Both the position numbers and the translations under genes were made by a program. DNA of 13,635 nt from Treponema sp. Lineage in GTDB: Bacteria; Spirochaetota; Spirochaetia; Treponematales; Breznakiellaceae. The stretch spans positions 1-13,635 of the forward strand of contig JAITEW010000061.1 of assembly GCA_031281855.1 (NCBI GenBank). The letters are read 5' to 3'. Every line of letters starts with the position of its first letter. Within the stretch, counting starts at the first letter, position 1. The notes beneath the pieces are model-generated. The model saw only the letters and a program-made list of their open reading frames with translations. It was not told where the DNA came from and did no database searches. Positions 1 to 6,107 of the stretch are shown here, piece by piece.

Positions 1-1
1 A

Positions 2-1933
2 GTGCACCGCTGGAACAAGGCCCAGCAGGACGCCCTTCTTCCGTGGGTGGAAAACGGTACGGTGATCCTCATCGGGGCTACTACGGAGAACCCCTTTTTC
101 GAAGTCAACCGCGCCCTGGTAAGCCGGAGCCGTATCTTCCAGCTCAGGCCATTAGGTTCTGAGGACCTCATGAAAGCCGCCCGTTCGGCCCTGGCTGACA
201 GGGAACGGGGCTACGGTAAATGGAAGGTTGTTTTCGAAGAAGGGGCCCTGGAACACCTGGTGGAAGTAGCCGGAGGCGACGCTCGGAGCCTCCTTAACGC
301 CCTGGAACTGGCAGTTGAGACCAGCGCCGGAACCGGCTGGCCCCCCCCTGAAGGGGTTGAAATAAAGATCAGCTTTGAAGCCGCAGAGGAAAGCATACAG
401 CGCCGGGCGGTGCTCTACGACCGGGACGGGGATTATCACTTCGACACTATATCGGCTTTTATCAAGAGCGTCAGGGGCAGCGATCCTGACGCGGCGCTTT
501 ACTGGCTGGCCAAGATGGTCCGTGCCGGAGAGGACCCGTCCTTTATTTTCCGGCGTATGATCATCCTGTCTATGGAGGACGTAGGCTTAGCGGACCCCAA
601 CGCCATCCGGGAAGTGATAGCCTGCGCCGAGGCTTTTGACCGCATCGGCTTCCCTGAAGGCAATTTCGCCCTTTCCCTGGCCTGCCTCTACCTGGCTACA
701 GCGCCTAAATCCAACACCACTATGGCCTTCTTCGACGCCCTGGCGGAGGTGGACAAAGAGGACGCCGAAGTCCCTAACAACCTCAGGGACGCGAGCAGGG
801 ATGCCGAAAGTTTCGGCCACGGTGAAGGCTATATCTATCCCCATGCCTACAGGGATCACTGGGCGGCGCAGCAGTACCTGCCTACGGCCCTCAAGGGCAA
901 GACTTTCTACGTCCCTTCCTCAGTAGGCTACGAAGGCGGCATCAGGGACGAGGTTCTGCGGAAACGGGAAATCCAGGGCGCGGTTGTGTTAGGCGACGCC
1001 CATGGGGAGGGGCTTTCAGGCGAAAACGCCGCTTCAGCCGCAGATGGGGAAGTCCTAACCTGGTCGGCGGCGTCTAAAGGCAAAGAGGGCTGGTTCAAAC
1101 GGCTGGAGTCGGGCCGCAGCGCCCTGCTTTTATCCGACCGGGACCGCATCCTTGAACCCTGTAACATAGCCCGGCATGACCGCATCCTTATAGCGGCGGC
1201 AAACGACGGCCTCCTTCTCTGGGAAAGCCTGCGCCGGGTCCCGGAAGGCCTTGCCGCCGCTGTGGTGGATACGGAAACCGCCCGGGAAGCGCTGCTTCGA
1301 TTCGGCGCCGCGCTGGAGGAAACCGAACAGCCCCTTATCGGGGTATGCCCCGCAGGGACCCTTCCGGATACAGAGACTGCGGAAGCGCTTTTTTCGTGCA
1401 AAACTTTTGACCATATCCTCGCCAGGGAACCCTGGCGCAGGGCCGCTTCAGGAACCGGGGTTTTTTCCGCTTTTGCCAGGGGGGCTTTTGAACTCCTGGC
1501 TCCCAATGGGGACCTCTCGATCCTCCAGTCCCCTCCAAGGCTGGGCGAACGGATTTCCCGTATCCTCAAAGATGAATGTTCCGCCCCTGCTGCGCTGACG
1601 GATAAACTGGCCGCGGCGGAACGCTTGTTTTTTGACTCCCAGCAGGATGAAAGCAGCCGCCTGGCCTGGGACGCCGGAATTCTGGAAAAATGCTTTAGCG
1701 GCGCCGGTTTTGTTACCCGCGCGCTGCTTTTGGATCAGAAGGAAGAACGGCTCCTTTCGGCGCGGGATCTTTCCCTTTGGTTTGACAAGGAAAAATCGCC
1801 CTGGGGGGGCTTTATCGCCCAGGAACTGGGGGAAGAGGATTTTGCCCTGGCCCGCAGGATCCTGGAAGAAAGAACCCGCCAGGGTCCCCTTGAATGGAGA
1901 TGGAAGAGCCTGCTTCTCAGCGCCAGGCGCTGA
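2..1933 (+). CDS. rarA: RarA/MgsA replication-recombination ATPase fused to a C-terminal methyltransferase-like domain (5' end outside window)
   Basis: RarA is a clamp-loader-like AAA+ ATPase that acts at stalled replication forks. The first codon here (GTG at 2) is almost certainly the internal Val of the Walker B region, because HRWNKAQQDA follows directly. The true start and Walker A therefore lie upstream of the window. Numbering from this codon, sensor 1 is GATTENP at about 25-31 and the sensor 2 motif GGDAR is at 91-95. The MgsA-type tetramerisation region runs about 139-325 (YDRDGDYHFD, then SMEDVGLADP). RarA proteins usually end near this point, but this frame continues for about 315 more residues. 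That extension contains DRILIAAANDGLLLWESLRR near 393-412, which resembles a decayed class I methyltransferase motif I. From memory, a similar RarA/unknown-domain fusion occurs in cyanobacteria and spirochaetes. The RarA call is secure; activity of the extra domain is doubtful. The gene is convergent with the next one and overlaps it by 17 nt. Confidence 0.93.
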   Translation: MHRWNKAQQDALLPWVENGTVILIGATTENPFFEVNRALVSRSRIFQLRPLGSEDLMKAARSALADRERGYGKWKVVFEEGALEHLVEVAGGDARSLLNALELAVETSAGTGWPPPEGVEIKISFEAAEESIQRRAVLYDRDGDYHFDTISAFIKSVRGSDPDAALYWLAKMVRAGEDPSFIFRRMIILSMEDVGLADPNAIREVIACAEAFDRIGFPEGNFALSLACLYLATAPKSNTTMAFFDALAEVDKEDAEVPNNLRDASRDAESFGHGEGYIYPHAYRDHWAAQQYLPTALKGKTFYVPSSVGYEGGIRDEVLRKREIQGAVVLGDAHGEGLSGENAASAADGEVLTWSAASKGKEGWFKRLESGRSALLLSDRDRILEPCNIARHDRILIAAANDGLLLWESLRRVPEGLAAAVVDTETAREALLRFGAALEETEQPLIGVCPAGTLPDTETAEALFSCKTFDHILAREPWRRAASGTGVFSAFARGAFELLAPNGDLSILQSPPRLGERISRILKDECSAPAALTDKLAAAERLFFDSQQDESSRLAWDAGILEKCFSGAGFVTRALLLDQKEERLLSARDLSLWFDKEKSPWGGFIAQELGEEDFALARRILEERTRQGPLEWRWKSLLLSARR

Positions 1934-1934
1934 G
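1916..1934. repeat. Perfect 19-bp palindrome containing both convergent stop codons
   Basis: The sequence CTCAGCGCCAGGCGCTGAG is a perfect inverted repeat with 9-bp arms around one central base. It holds the TGA stop of rarA (1931-1933) and, symmetrically, the TGA stop of the minus-strand gene (complement of 1917-1919). Both proteins consequently end in nearly the same residues (SARR and SAWR). As RNA it would form an 8-bp hairpin with a 3-nt loop on either transcript. No T-tract follows on either side, so it is not a classical intrinsic terminator. Confidence 0.8.
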
Positions 1935-2777
1935 GAATTCATAACCCCTGGATATGGCTTCCAGGGGCTCTTCGGAACCTTCGAATTCCAGGGAAACTGC
2001 CCCCTGGTACCCGGAATTTTTGATGTACCTGAGGCACTGGGAGACTGAAACGACCCCATGTCCCAGGATGGTGCCTCTCAGGTGGTTCCCTGCCCTGGTA
2101 GGGAACCAGGAATCATCTGGCTTTGGCTCGGTTCCGCTTTTCCAGAGGAAATCCTTGGCGTGGACATGGAAGGCATAGGGCATAACCCGCGCCAGGGCGG
2201 TGACGCTGGTTTCGTCGGCGCACATAAAGTTTCCTATGTCCACAAGAAGCCCGTAATTGGGATGATCCACAGCGAGGACCAGTTCCTCCATGCGGTAACT
2301 ATCCTGAAAAAAATAGCCGTGGTTTTCAGTCATGGTCTTGATATTAAAGCCCTCTGCGTATTCGGTTACCTCCCGTATAGCCGGGGCAATGGCTTTTACC
2401 GCGTCCTTCCAGGTACGGCCGTAAAAAGCGTCCTTCAGGCTCCAGGTTGAATCGTGCCTCATCCGGGAAGCGCCCAGGAGCCTGGCTATGTCAACGCATC
2501 CTTTTATCCGTTCCGTTTCCTTCTTCATGTCCCTGCCGGAACCGTACAGAAAATCTGCGCCTACAGCGTAGCAGGCAACATCCAGCCCCGCTGTTTTACA
2601 TGCGGCGCCAAGGTCCCTGGCCAGATCGGCGGCGCCTCTACCCTCCTGGGGGGCAAGGTCGGTAAATTCAATAGCGTCAAAACCTGTCTTCCCGGCATAT
2701 TCGACTGCGTCAAAAAGGGTGTAGGCTCCTTGCTTGAAAAGTTTGCTAAAACTGTACGAACTGACTCCGATTTGCAT
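1917..2777 (-). CDS. Sugar-phosphate isomerase/epimerase family TIM-barrel protein
   Basis: This 286-aa protein belongs to the xylose-isomerase-like / AP-endonuclease-2 TIM-barrel superfamily, whose members isomerise or epimerise sugars and inositols using a divalent metal. The expected ligand positions are present: Glu151 in TENHG, Asp180 in LLVDIGN, His206 in HVHAKD, and a C-terminal Glu (264 or 266) in SLEFEG. It begins with the typical first strand (IGVSSYSF) and has no signal peptide, so it is cytoplasmic. Length is normal for the family. The start is ATG at 2777, preceded on the minus strand by AGAGGAAAG about 4 nt away. It is divergent from an esterase-like gene, which suggests a small carbohydrate-use locus, but the substrate cannot be read from the sequence. 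The 3' end overlaps rarA. Confidence 0.85.
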   Translation of the reverse strand: MQIGVSSYSFSKLFKQGAYTLFDAVEYAGKTGFDAIEFTDLAPQEGRGAADLARDLGAACKTAGLDVACYAVGADFLYGSGRDMKKETERIKGCVDIARLLGASRMRHDSTWSLKDAFYGRTWKDAVKAIAPAIREVTEYAEGFNIKTMTENHGYFFQDSYRMEELVLAVDHPNYGLLVDIGNFMCADETSVTALARVMPYAFHVHAKDFLWKSGTEPKPDDSWFPTRAGNHLRGTILGHGVVSVSQCLRYIKNSGYQGAVSLEFEGSEEPLEAISRGYEFLSAWR

Positions 2778-2884
2778 ATACTTTCCTCTTTTCCTCTATA
2801 AAATCATTCTATAAAATACAGTATACTACATTTTGTCCGTTAGTACACCGGATTAGTACCGGATTACGGCAAAGAGAGGTTTTT
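2778..2884. promoter_or_regulatory. Divergent promoter region with palindromic -10 and tandem repeats
   Basis: This 107-bp spacer separates two divergently transcribed genes. AGTATACT at 2820-2827 is its own reverse complement, so it offers a TATACT -10 hexamer on each strand (plus 2822-2827, minus 2820-2825). No convincing -35 hexamer is seen on either strand. Just downstream of the plus-strand -10 lie stepwise tandem repeats: TTAGTACACCGGA (2840-2852), TTAGTACCGGA (2853-2863) and TTACGG (2864-2869). They would lie in the 5' leader of the hydrolase gene and could be an operator. The SD for the hydrolase gene is AGAGAGG at 2873-2879. Confidence 0.4.
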
Positions 2885-3712
2885 ATGAAAACATTCACTA
2901 TGGATTTATGGGAAGGCTTTAGCTATCCTGGAGAACTCAATGACGGATTCAGGCCGTCCCTGGACGTTTATATTCTGAAGAGCGATGCTCCCAGGCCGGC
3001 GGTTCTCGTGCTGCCGGGTTCCGGCTATGTTCAGTGCTCCCCAAGGGAAGCTGAAGCCCTGGCGCTCCGCTTTAACGCCGCCGGTTTCCACGCCTTTGTG
3101 CTCTGGTATAGCTGCGCGCCCAGACGCCACCCGGTCCCTATTCTGGACTGCGCCAGGGCTTTTACCATTATCCGCAGCCGCGCCGGGGAATGGAGCCTCG
3201 ATCCTTCCCGGATCGGTATGATGGGTTTTTCCGCAGGAGGCCACCTGGCGCTTTCGGAAACGATCTTCTATAACCGGGATTTTGCCGTTTCCCCCGGGAT
3301 TACCAGTTCCCTTGCCCGGGCGGACGCCCTTATGCTCTGTTACCCGGTGATAAGTTCAGGGGATAGAGCCCACAGGGGTTCCTTTACCGCCCTTTTGGGA
3401 GAGAACCCGGACCCGGCTCTCCTTGAACTCCTTTCCCTTGAAAACCAGCTTGAAAAAGGGCCCCCGGTTTTCCTCTGGCATACCTACACTGACGACGCCG
3501 TGCCGGTGGAAAACAGCTTTCTCCTTGCAAAAGCCTGCAGGCGCGCGGGAATCCCCCTGGAGATGCACATCTTCCCTGAAGGGCGGCACGGCCTTTCCCT
3601 GGCTAACCGCGAAACCGAAGCAGGAGACCCGCTCAACGTCAACCCGCACGCGGCCCAGTGGTTCGGCCTCTGTTTGAACTGGCTGCGGCTTCAATTCAAG
3701 ACGGAACCCTGA
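2885..3712 (+). CDS. Alpha/beta hydrolase, carbohydrate esterase/acetyl-xylan esterase-like
   Basis: This 275-aa protein is an alpha/beta hydrolase of the type annotated as BD-FAE/acetyl-xylan esterase or endo-xylanase-associated esterase. The sequence shows the oxyanion strand-turn LVLPGSGY (41-48), the nucleophile elbow GFSAGGH with Ser116, a probable catalytic Asp203 in TDDAVPVENS, and His235 in PEGRHGLSLA. The triad order and spacing are those expected. No signal peptide is visible, so it would act in the cytoplasm, perhaps deacylating imported oligosaccharides (inference). The start is ATG at 2885 with AGAGAGG 5 nt upstream. It is divergent from a sugar isomerase-like gene, which supports a carbohydrate role. 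The exact substrate is unknown. Confidence 0.85.
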   Translation: MKTFTMDLWEGFSYPGELNDGFRPSLDVYILKSDAPRPAVLVLPGSGYVQCSPREAEALALRFNAAGFHAFVLWYSCAPRRHPVPILDCARAFTIIRSRAGEWSLDPSRIGMMGFSAGGHLALSETIFYNRDFAVSPGITSSLARADALMLCYPVISSGDRAHRGSFTALLGENPDPALLELLSLENQLEKGPPVFLWHTYTDDAVPVENSFLLAKACRRAGIPLEMHIFPEGRHGLSLANRETEAGDPLNVNPHAAQWFGLCLNWLRLQFKTEP

Positions 3713-3848
3713 ACCCAGGCCGATAGACCGGAAGGATCTTTTCAAAAAAACGCTCAAGTTCTCCCTTCTTTGTTCCGACAATAGAGTTGGTATGTTCTAT
3801 TTCCGTTTGTGATGTCCGCGGCTGATCAGGCGGGAAAAGGCAGGCCGT

Positions 3849-3887
3849 AAGAAAGCAAGGATGCTTTCTTGAGTATTATCAAGGAGG
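3849..3887 (+). promoter_or_regulatory. Candidate CsrA-binding leader of flagellin 1 (GGA hexaloop hairpin plus SD)
   Basis: AAGAAAGC (3849-3856) and GCTTTCTT (3863-3870) form a perfect 8-bp stem around the hexaloop AAGGAT (3857-3862), closed by a C-G pair. This is the ANGGAN hexaloop recognised by CsrA/RsmE proteins. Ten bases later comes the SD AAGGAGG (3881-3887). The loop GGA (3859-3861) and the SD GGA (3883-3885) are 24 nt apart, a spacing a CsrA dimer could bridge to block ribosome binding. The sequence shows the hairpin; CsrA control is inferred from the known B. subtilis hag and Borrelia flaB leaders. Confidence 0.6.
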
Positions 3888-3893
3888 ATGACT

Positions 3894-4754
3894 ATGATCA
3901 TCAACCACAACCTTTCCGCTATGTTCGCGGATCGGTCCCTCAAGGTTACTCAGAATAGCCTTACCAAAGAGATGGAGAAGCTCTCTTCAGGGCTTCGTAT
4001 CAACCGTGCCGGCGACGACGCTTCAGGGCTGGCGGTTTCCGAAAAACTCCGCAGCCAGATCCGGGGTCTGAACCAGGCATCCACCAACGCTTCTAACGGC
4101 ATCTCTTTCATTCAGGTAGCTGAAGGCTATCTCCAGGAAACCCAGGACATCGTTCAGCGCATACGGGAACTCTCGGTTCAGGCCGCAAACGGCATTTATT
4201 CCGACGAGGACCGCATGTACATCCAGGTGGAAGTTTCCCAACTGGTGGACGAAATCGACCGGATTGCCAGCCATGCCCAATTCAACGGCATGAACATGCT
4301 CACAGGGCGTTTTTCCCGGGCCACGGGACAGAACATCCCCACCGCTTCTATGTGGTTCCACATCGGCGCCAATATGGATCAGCGGGAACAGGTGTTCATC
4401 GGCACTATGACCAGCAAGGGGCTGGGGATCCGCAATGTAGGGGATGATTCCTTCATCACCCTCGAGACCCCCGACGACGCTAACCGGGCCATCGGTACCA
4501 TGGACGCGGCTCTCAAAATCATTAACAAACAGCGCGCGGATCTTGGAGCGTACCAGAACCGCATGGAACACGCCGTAGTCGGTCTGGACATCGGGGCCGA
4601 AAACATGCAGGCATCAGAGTCCCGCATCAGGGATACCAACATGGCCAGCCAGATGGTTTCGTACACCAGGGATCAGATTCTGTCCCAGGCAGGAACGGCT
4701 ATGCTGGCCCAGGCGAACCAGCGGGCTACTTCGGTGTTGCAACTTCTCCAATAA
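3894..4754 (+). CDS. flaB: Flagellin FlaB, periplasmic filament core protein (copy 1)
   Basis: This 286-aa core flagellin of the spirochaete periplasmic filament has the D0/D1 N-terminal block (IINHN start, then LSSGLRINRAGDDASGLAVS and RSQIRGLNQA). A short middle segment contains SMWFHIGANMDQR, typical of treponemal FlaB proteins. The D1/D0 C-terminal block has ESRIRDTNMASQMV and SQAGTAMLAQANQ. The surface D2/D3 domains are absent, as is usual for spirochaetes. The start is set at ATG 3894, 6 nt after AAGGAGG; the in-frame ATG at 3888 directly abuts the SD and is unlikely to be used. No signal peptide is present, as expected for type III export. It is followed by a second flagellin gene. Which FlaB number it matches cannot be decided from sequence alone. 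Confidence 0.96.
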   Translation: MIINHNLSAMFADRSLKVTQNSLTKEMEKLSSGLRINRAGDDASGLAVSEKLRSQIRGLNQASTNASNGISFIQVAEGYLQETQDIVQRIRELSVQAANGIYSDEDRMYIQVEVSQLVDEIDRIASHAQFNGMNMLTGRFSRATGQNIPTASMWFHIGANMDQREQVFIGTMTSKGLGIRNVGDDSFITLETPDDANRAIGTMDAALKIINKQRADLGAYQNRMEHAVVGLDIGAENMQASESRIRDTNMASQMVSYTRDQILSQAGTAMLAQANQRATSVLQLLQ

Positions 4755-5060
4755 GGTAGTATTATTAGGGTTAGGGTAATAGGGGGAGTCTTTTTAAGGG
4801 GCTTCCCCTGGTTATCCAGTGCGTATTTGAGGAACGTTACGGCTTTGCCGCGGCGTTCCAGGGTTCTTTGACAAAACACCCTCCTGCCGGACGCGGGCAA
4901 CCGCGGCTCCAGGACGGTTCGGAACGCTTATTAAAAGCAGCGTAACAGATAAGGGGGGGAATCTCCTTATCCGCCGGCTTTTGAGGCGCGTTTCGTGCCG
5001 CAGAAGGAAGCTCCCGGGACAGCGGCGCGTACCTGTCCCGGTCTTCCCGCCTGTAGTACG
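4755..5060 (+). other. Gene-free, structured spacer between the two flagellin genes
   Basis: I see no credible gene in this stretch; the minus-strand frames across it have no family resemblance. It carries several inverted repeats. One is AGGGGGAG/CTTCCCCT (4781-4788/4802-4809, one G-T pair). A nested hairpin has outer arms GGAACG/CGTTCC (4831-4836/4854-4859) and inner arms CGGC/GCCG. GATAAGG/CCTTATC lies at 4948-4954/4965-4971. The strongest has 9-bp arms CCGGGACAG/CTGTCCCGG (5014-5022/5033-5041), extended by GAAG/CTTC. None is followed by a T-run on the plus strand. A TTGACA at 4868-4873 lacks a matching -10. Confidence 0.55.
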
Positions 5061-5102
5061 GCTAAGGCTAAGGACGGCCTTAAGCATTTGACGCAAGGAG
5101 GG
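5061..5102 (+). promoter_or_regulatory. Candidate CsrA-binding leader of flagellin 2 (GGA-loop hairpin plus SD)
   Basis: TAAGGC (5063-5068) pairs with GCCTTA (5077-5082). GC at 5061-5062 can extend the stem with GC at 5084-5085 across one bulged A. The loop is TAAGGACG; a closing T-G wobble would leave the hexaloop AAGGAC (5070-5075). The SD AAGGAGGG follows at 5095-5102, and the loop GGA (5072-5074) lies 25 nt before the SD GGA (5097-5099). The arrangement copies that of flagellin 1 although the stem sequences differ. CsrA binding is inference. Confidence 0.5.
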
Positions 5103-5106
5103 TTAT

Positions 5107-5961
5107 ATGATTATTAACCATAACATGAGCGCCTTGTATGCCAACCGCCAGCTTGGGGTAACCCAGGGCGATGTGGCGAAGAGCATTGAGAAACTCAGTT
5201 CCGGCGAACGGATTAACCGTGCCGGCGATGACGCTTCCGGACTTGCTGTTTCCGAAAAAATGCGGAGCCAGATCCGGGGTTTGAATCAGGCTGAGCGGAA
5301 CATTGGAAACGGCGTGTCATTCATACAGGCGACTGAAGGGTATCTGCAGGAAACTCAGGACATCCTTCACCGCCTCCGGGAGCTGTCGGTTCAGTCTGCA
5401 AACGGTGTTTATACCGATGAAGACCGGATGCAGATCCAGGTGGAAGTTTCCCAGTTGGTCGATGAAGTCAACCGTATCGCGAGCCATGCTCAGTTCAACG
5501 GTATGAATCTTCTGACCGGGGCTTTTGCCATGGATTCCGCAACAGGCAGAATCATGCAGCTTCAGGTTGGGGCCAATATGGACCAGAGCGAACGGATCTA
5601 TATCGGCACCATGACCGCTCAGGCTCTTGGATTGCAGGCTGTTCAGGGTGAAGAAGGCGTTCTTACTATCGCCACCCCTGAAGCGGCCAACCAGGCAATC
5701 GGTTCCGTGGACGCCGCTTTAAAGGTGGTTTCCAAACAGCGGGCCGATCTGGGCGCTTATCAAAACCGGTTTGAAATGGCCGCCGAAGGCGTTGCCATTG
5801 CAGCCGAGAATCTTCAGGCCGCTGAATCCCGGATTCGGGATGCGGATATGGCTTCGGAGATGGTTAACTACACCAGGGACTCCATTCTGTCCCAGGCAGG
5901 GAACGCTATGCTGGCTCAGGCCAACGTGCGGACCCAGTCGGTGCTCCAGTTACTGGGTTAA
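5107..5961 (+). CDS. flaB: Flagellin FlaB, periplasmic filament core protein (copy 2)
   Basis: This 284-aa flagellin shares the conserved D0/D1 blocks with copy 1 (IINHN start, LSSGERINRAGDDASGLAVS, SQLVDEVNRIASHAQFNGMN, ESRIRDADMASEMV, SQAGNAMLAQAN). It differs in the middle, where SMWFHIGANMDQR is replaced by QLQVGANMDQS and the flanking residues are reworked. The two are clearly diverged paralogues, which fits the usual spirochaete set of several FlaB subunits in one filament. The start is ATG at 5107, with AAGGAGGG ending 4 nt upstream. The protein is exported by the flagellar type III system, so no signal peptide is expected. A probable terminator/attenuator lies about 55 nt downstream. 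Confidence 0.96.
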   Translation: MIINHNMSALYANRQLGVTQGDVAKSIEKLSSGERINRAGDDASGLAVSEKMRSQIRGLNQAERNIGNGVSFIQATEGYLQETQDILHRLRELSVQSANGVYTDEDRMQIQVEVSQLVDEVNRIASHAQFNGMNLLTGAFAMDSATGRIMQLQVGANMDQSERIYIGTMTAQALGLQAVQGEEGVLTIATPEAANQAIGSVDAALKVVSKQRADLGAYQNRFEMAAEGVAIAAENLQAAESRIRDADMASEMVNYTRDSILSQAGNAMLAQANVRTQSVLQLLG

Positions 5962-6016
5962 TCATAATGGATTTTTGAGCGCTCAAGAGACCTCTGGACG
6001 TCGTCTTTTAAGCGCA

Positions 6017-6052
6017 GGGCAGGGAACAGCGCGCCGGTCCCTGTCCTCTTTT
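6017..6052 (+). terminator. Probable intrinsic terminator/attenuator between flagellin 2 and flaG
   Basis: GGGCAGGGA (6017-6025) pairs with TCCCTGTCC (6038-6046) in a 9-bp, GC-rich stem with one G-U pair and a 12-nt loop. It is followed by TCTTTT (6047-6052). The T-run is short and interrupted, so read-through into flaG is likely and the element may act as an attenuator that keeps flagellin mRNA in excess. Confidence 0.6.
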
Positions 6053-6060
6053 GAAGATAA

Positions 6061-6101
6061 TCCCGTCAAGGATTGATGGGAATGAGTATGATACAGGGAG
6101 G
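6061..6101 (+). promoter_or_regulatory. Candidate CsrA-binding leader of flaG (GGA-loop hairpin plus SD)
   Basis: TCCCGTCA (6061-6068) pairs with TGATGGGA (6074-6081), 8 bp with one G-U pair, leaving AGGAT in the loop (or AAGGATT if the closing A-T pair opens). The SD AGGGAGG follows at 6095-6101. The loop GGA (6070-6072) is 27 nt before the SD GGA (6097-6099). This is the third leader in a row with the same layout. The base pairing is visible; CsrA binding is inferred. Confidence 0.5.
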
Positions 6102-6107
6102 TATACT

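Noticed and set aside
928..1569. 213-aa minus-strand open frame inside the rarA fusion
   Set aside because: It is antisense to a clearly coding frame, is rich in Ser/Arg/Pro as expected of a shadow frame in GC-rich coding DNA, and resembles no family.
1448..2059. 203-aa minus-strand open frame across the rarA/isomerase junction
   Set aside because: It overlaps two well-supported genes in another frame and has shadow-type composition with no motifs.
3719..3726. GCCGATAG, a near match to the sigma-28 -10 element, upstream of flagellin 1
   Set aside because: No TAAA-like -35 lies at the needed distance, and the site is about 170 bp from the start codon. The flagellin promoter is left unassigned.
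3888..3893. ATG at 3888 as flagellin 1 start
   Set aside because: It touches the SD AAGGAGG with no spacing, while ATG 3894 gives a proper 6-nt spacing and the conserved MIINHN start.
4023..4571. 182-aa minus-strand open frame within flagellin 1
   Set aside because: It is antisense to a highly conserved flagellin, and its sequence is explained by constraint on the other strand.
4765..4776. TTAGGGTTAGGG, telomere-like repeat after flagellin 1
   Set aside because: It is only two units, in a bacterial intergenic region; most likely coincidence.
4812..5096. 94-aa minus-strand frame in the inter-flagellin spacer
   Set aside because: It is arginine-rich with no recognisable motif or SD and runs across the inverted repeats; it is better explained as non-coding.
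5975..5986. TTGAGCGCTCAA perfect 12-bp palindrome after flagellin 2
   Set aside because: It is too short and lacks a loop or T-run for a terminator. It might be a protein-binding site, but nothing else supports that.
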